Part shown: positions 56,544 to 64,000 of the stretch, in pieces | Layout of the letters: each line of letters starts with the position of its first letter | Position numbering within the stretch: the first letter of the stretch is position 1 | Assembly (NCBI GenBank): GCA_963691705.1 | Contig: OY829543.1 | Coordinates: forward strand, 47,534,564 to 47,598,563 | Direction of reading: 5' to 3' | From: Viola odorata | Lineage: Eukaryota > Streptophyta > Magnoliopsida > Malpighiales > Violaceae | Length of the DNA stretch: 64,000 nucleotides | Program-made: the position numbers and the translations under genes | Notes under the pieces: model-generated | Databases searched by the model: none | Told to the model about the DNA's origin: nothing | Seen by the model: the letters and a program-made list of their open reading frames with translations, nothing else

Positions 56544-59500
56544 TGTTGATACCCGAATTTTGACGCCATTTTTATTTAATTTTAGCATTTCTGTTATTTA
56601 GTTAATTTACAGTCATTTTCAGTTGATTTAATGTCGCTAGCATTCTTAGGTGTTTCGTTGCATTTTAGCATCATCGTTAGCATCGTCAGCTTTCGAAATC
56701 GCATTTTTAATTTTTCGGCATGTATTTTCATTATTATCATCATTAATATTTTTAGCCTTAAAAGTCACATTTTTTACTATCCGGCAGTCGTTTGCTAGTT
56801 TTTTCTTCGTTTTAGGTCATCTCATGATTTTTAGGATTTTTTATGTTTTAGCGCATTTTTTAGTATTTTTATTATTTTATTATTATTTTCATTCGAGCTT
56901 TTATTGGACCCGAGTAAGTCTGCTCGGACAATAGCTCGACTTTAAAATGTTTTCCATCAACTAGTTGCTAGATTTTTTTCTGCTCGCAACGGTCTACAGC
57001 GTTTCGTGTAATTTTCGGCGTAACGTCTTTATTTTTCCGTTCAAACGTTTCACGTTTTTGAACGCAAAAATAAACACGTTAAACGAAAAATTCTTGTCAT
57101 TCGCTGTAGATGGTTAAACCCGTCGTATTTTTCTCTACGCGACGATACCTTCGGCTCGGAAAGTCAGAACGTTTGGTCGCGGGAACCGGCTCGAGGCCAT
57201 TTAAATCAGATGAAAGTCCATTTGATCATGGCCATTGATCTGGTCAACCAACGAAAGTCAACCAGATCAATGGCCCTTGATTTAATGTGCATAATGCACA
57301 TGCACAGTGCCGGAGAACCCACAGTCACGTCTTCGCCCGAGCCACCTGCTCCCATCACAGCCACGTCTTAGCCCGTAGCTCCCTAGCTCCGCCATCATCA
57401 CGTCCAGCCCCTCCTCCACGCGCAGCCCCTCCGTCCGGCCACCACGCGACCCTTTTGGCTATAAATAGCTGCGCTCCCTTCGTTCAAAACGGTCCGAAAA
57501 TCTTGAAAAAAACAGCATTGCTCTCTCCCCCTTTTTCGGTCCAATTCCTGCACTCTTGAACCCCATTCGCTCACCCTCACTCTCATTCATCGGCATCGTC
57601 CGCCGGCAGCACCACCGCTGTAAGCCGTTCTTTCTCTCTCTCTCACTGTTTCTTTCTTTGATTTTTGTACATGCCTTAGACGATCATTTGGTTGCTCAAA
57701 TATGTTCAATTGCTTGAGTTTTAAGTTAGTTACATCACACTAGCAGTGATTGAATTGTTCGAACACTTGGGGTATTTATTTGCTAATTAAATGAATTAAT
57801 GTGCATTATTATTACCGTTGCAATTGCCACTGTTTGGCTGGGATTTATGTGACTGTGATTGCTTGATTGTGTTGTTGGAAGGGAGAGGCTCCGTTTGGGC
57901 CAAGAACCAGGCGAGTTGGTCGCCTGGTTCGCTACCTCCGTCGCCGGCAGTGGCGCCGGCGATGGGAGGTTGAAGATGATGACTTGGGCCGCATGGCCCT
58001 TCGCGTGAGGAAATGAGAGAAAGGTGATGGGCTCGGCCCATCACCATTTAAAATAATTCCCTTGGGCCAGGAACTGTTCCTGGCCCATTTCTTCAAATTT
58101 CCAAGCTGGGCCCAGCCCATTTATATTTTTTTCGAGCCTTCGAGTCGTTATTTTTTACGTAAAATGCTCGCATGCTTCGTATAATTGTTTTTCATGATAC
58201 GTGCTATTTTTCGTATGTTTTATACACGAATTGTTTAATTCATTTATTTTTTTCGTAAAATACTCGTATGCTTCGTATGATTATTTGTCGTACTAACACT
58301 TTTAATTTTCTGTAATATCAACTGTTTATTTTCTGTAAATATCAACTGTTTAATTATTCGCACTTTAAATTTCAGCAATTTAAATTCAATACCGCCTACA
58401 TGGTCGGTCGCAATATCAACTGTTTACTTTTCCGCACTTTAAATTTCAGCAATTTACTTTCAGCAATTTAAATTCAATACCGCCTATATGGTCGGTCGCA
58501 TTTTAATTCTCGTAAATATTCAACTGCTTTAATTTTTCGCAAAACTGCTGGAAATCCTTCCGCAAATTATCAACTGTTTAGTTTTCTGCACTTTAAATTT
58601 CAGCAATTTAAATTCAATACCGCCTACATGGTCGGTCGCATTTTAATTCTCGTAAATATTCAACTGCTTTAATTTTTCGCAAAACTGCTGGAAATCCTTC
58701 CGCAAATTATCAACTGTTTACTTTTCCGCACTTTAAATTTCAGCAATTTACTTTCGGCAATTTAAATTCAATACCGCCTACATGGTCGGTCGCATTTTAA
58801 TTCTCGTAAATATTCAACTGCTTTAATTTTTCGCAAAACTGCTGGAAATTCTTCTGCAATTTATCAACTGTTTATTTTCTGCAATCTATCAACTGTTATT
58901 TTTCTGAAAATATCAACAGTTTATTCTCTGCATTATCAACCTGTTTTATTTTCTGCACATCATCAAACTTTTTTATTCCCTGTAAATCGTCAACTACATT
59001 TAATTTTTCTGCCCTCAGCATTTAATTTTTCTGCACTAATCAAAACAGCATTTCATTTTCGCATGCGTAAAATTAATCATTTTTCGCATGCAATCAACCT
59101 CGCATTTAAATTCTCGTATGCGTAAAATCCATCATTTTTCGCATGCAATCAAAACAGCATTTCATTTTCGTATGCGTAAAATTAATCATTTTTCGCATGC
59201 AATCAATGTAGCCTTTAAATTCTCGCATGCAATCAAAACAACATTTCATTTTCGCATGCGTAAAATTAATCATTTTTCGCATGCAATCAACCTCGCATTT
59301 AAATTCTCGTATGCGTAAAATCCATCATTTTTCGCATGCAATCAAGACAGCATTTCATTTTCGTATGCGTAAAATTAATCATTTTTCGCATGCAATCAAC
59401 CTCGCGTTTAAATTCTCGTATGCTTAAAATCAATCATTTTTCGCATGCAAACAACCCAACGTTTAATTTTCGTATGCATAAAATCAATCATTTTTCGCAT

Positions 59501-60513
59501 GCAATCAACGTAGCATTTAAATTCTCGCATGCTTAAAATCCATCATTTTTCGCATGCAAATCAATTCAGCATTTAAATCTCGTATGCGTGAAATCCATCA
59601 TTTTTCGCATACAATCAACTGTCATCATTTTTATCAAACTCAGCATCTCATTTTCGTATGCGTGAAATCCATCATTTCTCGTATGCAATCAACTGTCATT
59701 TAAATTTTTGCACTCTTAAAATTGCTTAGTTATTTCTCAAGCCATCACTAACACTCTCGTTTTGTAGGTTAATTTCAAGCTTCGCTCGAAAGTACGCCTC
59801 ACAAGTCCCTTTTATTTATTCGATGCTTTTCGCAAATATCAACTGCATGCATGATATATAGAACTGCTAGAATTAAAATCAACCCACATGAACAACGTGT
59901 TTAAGAGTTGCTTAAAATGCCATGTTCATATGATTTTAAATTCTCGCTTGTATTGACTGCATGTACATGGGGACTTTCGATCCCACTTCAGTTTTTCACT
60001 TTAAAATCAATCATTTAAATTGGTACTCTGTTAGCAATCCATGTTAGGATCACGCAGTAATTAAGTTAATCATGCATGGCCCGATGATGAAAAAAGAGGG
60101 CGCTCATTCAGTCTTACGGAAAATTCAGTCCCATCACGATCATAATAAAGACTAAAGTGACGATTCCTCTGAGGGCCCCCTTTTTCAAAACGCATTTCTC
60201 AAACATCTTTTTAAACACCTCTCTCATCAACCGGTAACCGTTTTCGGATGTGTCTCGGGTGCCTAACACCTTCCCGAGACCATAACACGACCCCGAACCT
60301 TTGTCTGGGGTCCAGACCCCTTTTTTTGTGCCTTTAGTTTTTTTACTTATTATATTTCCTATGCCATGACGATTAGGGTTCCCTAAGCCTAGCAACCAAA
60401 TTAGGGTGGTGACTTCATTGCATGCTGCGAGGCGTCCTTTTACGCCGAGCATCTGAAGGTCTCAAATTTCGTTGCACACTCGCGAATTTTTTTTAAATTT
60501 TCGAGGCGCGACA
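56544..60513 (+). repeat. 3' LTR of element B (3.97 kb)
   Basis: It runs TGTTGATACCC to GGCGCGACA. It contains the TATA box (57459-57468), hairpins (about 57904-58090), ACCGCCTACATGGTCGGT-containing repeats (about 58390-58800) and the 55-bp array (about 59050-59720). It is followed by CTAAC and AC gag. Confidence 0.94.
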
Positions 60514-62196
60514 CTAACCTTTCGAAAGATACCCATCCACTATTGATCAAGTGATGGACTTTTGCTTTGAATGCGAAGCAATTTTCCAGAGTGTGACCCG
60601 GGGCTTCAGCTTGGTATTCGCACCTTGCGTTGAGATCATACCACTTCGGGTAAGGAGGTAATTGAGGCTGAGCTGGAACCGGTACGATCTGTCCGGCCGC
60701 TAGGAGATGTTTGTAGATTTCTCCCGCGGGAAGAGGGAGAGGAGGCAATGGCTCTCGGTTCCACCGACTGTTTGACGTGTTTTGGTTATTTGGGTCCTTT
60801 GGTGGGTTATATGGCTTGGGTTGCATGGGTTGTGATGTTTGTACTGGAGGCGGTGAGAAATGTGTAGGATTTTGAGGCGCGATATTAGCAACGGGTGGCG
60901 AAGTGAAAGGAAAGAAAGCGGGTTGATATAGTGCTGGCGAAGGGTAGGGCGGTGGCGATAAATAAGGCGGAGGTGGTGGAAATGGTTGCCCGTGATGAGC
61001 TTGGGGAGCCATAAATCCAACATCTCTCTTTACGATGGATGCTTTCTTTGGCGCAGACTCCGACGCCGGAGGTATGATTCGTCCGGACTTAATCCCTTGC
61101 TCCACTCTTTCGGCAATTAGGACCATGTCAGAGAAGCTGTTGGAAGGGTTCGAGATCAGGTAGGTGTAGTAGGGAGCTTCGAAGGTGTGCAAGAAGATCG
61201 ACAAGAGTTCCTTGTCGCTTAAGGGTGGAGAGATTCTAGAAGCCAACTCTCTCCATCTCTGAGCATAGGTCTTCACGGACTCGCCGACTTTCTTTTCCAG
61301 ATTTTGCAGGTCAGCGCGGTCGGGCTCTACCTCCATGTTGAATTTATATTGCCTGGAGAAGGCATTGGATAGGTCTCTTCATGTCCTGATCCTGGCTCCA
61401 TCCAGACCCATATACCAAGTTAGGGCGTGCTTGGTCAAGCTTTCTCGGAATAGATGAATCAACAACGGCTCATTGTGGATCATCTCTGCCATCTTATTGC
61501 AGTATGCTCTGAGGTGGGTCTTTGGGCACTCTACCCCAGTGTATTTTTTGAAGTCGGGGATCTTGTACTTTGGCGGTATAACGATCCCGGGGACCATACA
61601 CATATCGGCGGGACCAGTAGGGTCAAATGGATCAGCCCCTTCAATCGCTCGGAGTCTTTCCTCAAGCAGATTCAGTCGGTCACTATTCGGTTGCTCAGCC
61701 CTGATGGGGTTAGAACCGATGGGTAGCAGAGGTTCCGACGAGAACTGAGGTGGTGCTAGGTTGAAAGCAACAAGCTGAGTTCCCACAGGTCCGGGAACTG
61801 TGCTTGGAGGAATGGGAGGGGGATACGAGGTCTCTAGGTGGGACTGGTTCTTGCTGGAGTCCACGGCAGGGTTGGTTGAAAGGTGCTGAAGTGACGTGGC
61901 AATCTCTTCGCCCGCCTTAACCATAGGATTTGCAGTGGTGGGTATAGTGAAGGGACTGATCCATCTCCACTGGCCCTCAGGGCAAGAAAGTGCGGAGGTA
62001 CAGAAGGACCTGCGACGGTGAGCGAAGAGGGAGGTCCTCCTATTTGAGTGGGATAAAAACCCGGTGGTAGTTCGGTGACAGCTTCATCTCTTTCCTTTTC
62101 GGCCCTGGCGACCCTTTCTGTAGTAATCCTAACTTGCTCCTCTAACTCTGTGATTTTAGCCGTTAGTACTTCATCAGCCTTAGCCTGTTCAGTCAT
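60514..62196 (-). pseudogene. gag: Gag of element AC, 5' part
   Basis: ATG at 62196 (MTEQAKADEVL) opens a coiled coil like B's. A frameshift near 61975 and a TGA at 61379-61381 (a Trp codon in B) interrupt it. The gag domain (YTGVECPKTHLRAYCNKM, WRELASRISPPL), Pro-rich segment and first knuckle-like unit (CEYQAEAPGHTLENC) are present. The frame stops at SFERLV, where B's LTR was inserted at 60513/60514. The rest of AC's gag is missing. Confidence 0.9.
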
Positions 62197-63024
62197 TTTT
62201 CATTTTTGAAGTCTAGTTATAGGGAGCCTGTGCGGATTAGCGTGCTTCCGAGGCGCTATCGTGAACCTGAAAAAGGGAAAAACACAGAAAAGAGTAAGTA
62301 CAAGTGAGGACACACAGGTGATGTGCAATCTCGAGGCCTCCACGTTTGCTCATTCACTTTTCCGGCTTCACTTTCACTTGATAATTTCAGGGCGGTCGGA
62401 GAGGCGAGATATCCCGGTTATTGACAAGATGCGAAGGAAGCCTCTATTCATTCCAACGATGTGAAGCAGTCGGAGATGCTATCTGCGAAACCCAAATCAG
62501 CAGGGGCAACCAATGCCGCTATGCTAGGAAGATCTCTTTTACACTACGCTTTCAAACGATGTAGGGCCTGATGCCTGGTGAACCCAACCAAGGGGAGGGA
62601 TAACGATCTATGCTATGAACTTGGAGTTTTTAGATAAGCTAAGAGGACATGGCCCTGAATGAGCAGTACTCGAATGTTTCGGATATTTGGTATGATTTTT
62701 TTTTTTGGATTTTTTTTGGTGAAACGATTGTGTTTATCCCGGAGGGATTTTCTCTCGCTCTCTTCGCGATAGTCTTTTGATTTGTATTGGATGGAAAATT
62801 GATATGGAAAGTTGAAGCGCTTTTTAATAAATATCCGAAGAGTATGACTTTATTAAAAGTGTTTACAAAATGTGGTAAACTTACCGATTTCCTAAATTCA
62901 TCAAAAATGGCTAAGATAGATGAAATCAGGGATCCTAATTACATGAAAAAAGAGAAAAAGGGGCTGTCGATATTCGAGTCTTTCCATAAAGGTGTTAACC
63001 ATGGAAGTCAGAATTTTCTTGCTC
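62197..63024 (-). other. AC ORF1-gag interval
   Basis: Non-coding. A splice acceptor (CCCTTTTTCAG) lies at about 62266 on the minus strand, 70 bases before the gag ATG as in B. An A-rich run on the minus strand (62695-62720) corresponds to B 40185-40270. No gene is seen. Confidence 0.65.
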
Positions 63025-63169
63025 CTACCAAAGGTATTCCATTGAGGCCATCTCCCCTTTCTGCATTTCTATCTCGGCCTCTAAAGCTGTAATCCGGCTT
63101 TGCAGTGCCTGATCGTCGAAACTTCATTCCCCGAAAATATCAAGTGAAAGTAGTGTAGGTGCCGACATA
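63025..63169 (-). pseudogene. ORF1 remnant of AC with 1.55-kb internal deletion
   Basis: The first 22 codons (MSAPTLLSLDIFG) are joined to the coiled-coil end (LQSRITALEAE in B) at about 63103-63105. The missing part corresponds to B 38323-39877. A TGA after about 14 codons and a TAG at 63025-63027 also break it. AC therefore could not make ORF1 protein. Confidence 0.85.
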
Positions 63170-63684
63170 TCGAATGAGCAAAACGGGTCCTGTGGGACAA
63201 AAATAAAATTTTAAATGCCAAGTAACCTGCACGTGTAAGAAAATTTACAGTTCGTATAACAGAAAAATCACGTCAATATGCCAACAAGACAAATAGAGCC
63301 ACGACAAACAGGTATAATCATGATGCACGTGCTGGGGATCTGATTCCGACATTTCTAACTGGCTTGAATGGTTCCCAGATGATACCATGAAAAGGTCCCT
63401 AAAGTGTCGTCCAGTGTCCCGATTTCTTGCGAAATCGTGTAACCTTTCGACTAGCTTTAAGGGTTCATCCGAGTTGGGATTGGTGAACACTACCCAGGAC
63501 ATGTGTCCTAGGGCGTCACTACTACCCTCCTAATTTGGTAATTGTCCCCTGGGTGTAGGGCGCTATGAAATGCATATGACAATTGATAAAGCAAATAAAT
63601 GAACAGACCAGCAATTGATCAAAGAAAATATATAAACAAATAAAACACCTCTCTAAAAAGATAAAACTAGCTTCGACCCTAAAT
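63170..63684 (-). other. AC leader between PBS and ORF1
   Basis: Non-coding. A splice-acceptor-like TTTTTGTCCCACAG lies about 20 bases before ORF1's ATG. No other motif is recognised. Confidence 0.6.
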
Positions 63685-63702
63685 TCTCCAGTGAAGTCGC
63701 CA
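63685..63702 (-). other. Primer binding site of element AC (Ogre type)
   Basis: On the minus strand it reads TGGCGACTTCACTGGAGA, three bases after the LTR end CGCTACA. It resembles the Ogre PBS reported as complementary to tRNA-Arg; the tRNA assignment is from memory. Confidence 0.8.
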
Positions 63703-63705
63703 AAC

Positions 63706-64000
63706 TGTAGCGCCCCGAAAATTTAAAAATTCGCGAGTGTGCAACGAACTTGAGACCTTCAGATGCTCGGCGTAAAAGGGACGCCTAGCAGCATGCAATG
63801 AAGTCGCCACCCTAATTTGGTTGCTAGGTTTAGGGAACCTTAATCGTCATGGCATAAAAAATATAATAAGTAAAAAAACTAAAGGCACAAAAAAGGGGTC
63901 TGGACCCCAGACAAAAGGTTACCGGTTGATGAGAGAGGTGTTTTTAAAAGGTGTTTGATGAAAATGCGTTTTGTTTTGAAAAGGGGGCCCTCAGAGGAAT
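63706..64000 (-). repeat. 5' LTR of element AC, partial (runs off window)
   Basis: It starts TGTAGCGCCCCGAAAATTT on the plus strand and aligns with 5950 onward, sharing variants that B's LTRs lack. A 60-bp stretch corresponding to 6165-6224 is missing at 63920, between GGTT direct repeats. Confidence 0.92.

Larger units (their letters stand above)
33572..60513 (+). mobile_element. Element B: plus-strand Ogre-type retrotransposon
   Basis: LTRs at 33572-37639 and 56544-60513 flank ORF1, gag, protease, intron, RT/RNase H, second RNase H, integrase and a long 3' UTR. Lengths and order are those of Ogre elements (about 22-27 kb here with nested DNA). The 5' end is abnormal: the PBS and about 0.5 kb of leader are missing and a 574-bp inverted gag fragment sits between the LTR and ORF1. 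The right LTR joins AC's gag at 60514, so B was inserted into AC's gag. E later inserted in B's gag. Confidence 0.85.
56163..61087 (+). repeat. Duplicated block, copy 2 (probable donor of 33191-38213)
   Basis: Here the block is in natural context: its left end continues from B's 3' UTR array and its right end continues into longer AC gag to 62196. Copy 1 stops abruptly at both ends, so copy 2 is the likely source. Confidence 0.9.
5950..64000 (-). mobile_element. Element AC: minus-strand Ogre-type retrotransposon, split by nested insertions
   Basis: The left terminus is the 3' LTR (5950-9259) next to a PPT. The right terminus is a 5' LTR starting at 63706 next to a PBS and continuing past 64000. 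Between them, on the minus strand, lie gag (60514-62196), a protease tail plus pol (29548-33190) and a 3' UTR (9274-10005 and 26124-29547). Both LTRs share variants absent from B's LTRs: GAACTTGAG versus GAAATTTGAG, AAAAGGGACGCC versus AAAAGGACGCC, and GGGAACCTTAATCG versus GGGAACCCTAATCG. This supports one element interrupted by D and B. The gag 3' part and protease 5' part, about 2.4 kb by comparison with B, are deleted. The 5 bp left of the insertion are ACCCC; the matching right copy is outside the window. Confidence 0.75.

Overview
This window is plant nuclear DNA made almost entirely of nested Ty3/Gypsy LTR retrotransposons. I see no host gene, tRNA, rRNA or CRISPR array. The very long LTRs, an extra ORF upstream of gag, an intron between protease and reverse transcriptase (RT), two successive RNase H domains, and a PBS beginning TGGCGACT are Ogre/Tat hallmarks. 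Together with an Athila-type element they suggest a flowering plant, probably a dicot, with a large repeat-rich genome. The species cannot be named from this sequence.

Layout, outside in. (Y) 1-258 is the outer edge of an Ogre-family LTR on the minus strand; its element lies left of the window. (Z) 259-5949 is the 5' part of a decayed plus-strand Athila-type element: LTR, PBS, gag, protease and RT. It is cut in RT by (AC), a minus-strand Ogre element. AC has its 3' LTR at 5950-9259, its pol at 29548-33190, its gag at 60514-62196, an ORF1 remnant, a PBS, and a 5' LTR that runs off the right edge from 63706. AC carries two internal insertions. (D) 10006-26123 is a 16.1-kb minus-strand Tat/Retand-like element sitting in AC's 3' untranslated repeat array. 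(B) is a plus-strand Ogre copy at 33572-60513 inserted in AC's gag. B in turn carries (E) 43403-46601, a solo LTR of a second Ogre-like family with a perfect 5-bp target-site duplication, GATGG.

Coding status. Every pol region has been mutated. B retains the most complete order: ORF1, gag, protease, intron, RT/RNase H, second RNase H, integrase, repeat-rich 3' UTR, PPT, LTR. It has several in-frame stops, and the RT catalytic YVDD reads YVHD. AC has stops, 1-bp indels and two larger deletions. Z has FLAGYSG where an Asp is expected in RT.

Most interesting points. (1) D carries a plus-strand cassette of four ORFs, antisense to its own pol. Two of them are tandem paralogues, each with a short GT-AG intron of the same phase at the same relative place. 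(2) A 5-kb block (3' UTR tail, PPT, whole LTR and a flanking piece of AC gag) at 33191-38213 is a near-copy of 56163-61087 and replaces B's proper 5' end. It looks like a repair scar that used the other LTR as template. (3) The transcribed part of the LTRs holds clusters of near-perfect hairpins whose arms differ between LTRs while the folds persist. (4) The 3' UTRs carry tandem arrays built on a shared core (CTCCTCCCAGAGTGA) with different unit lengths in different copies. All family names rest on motif recognition by eye, not on database searches.
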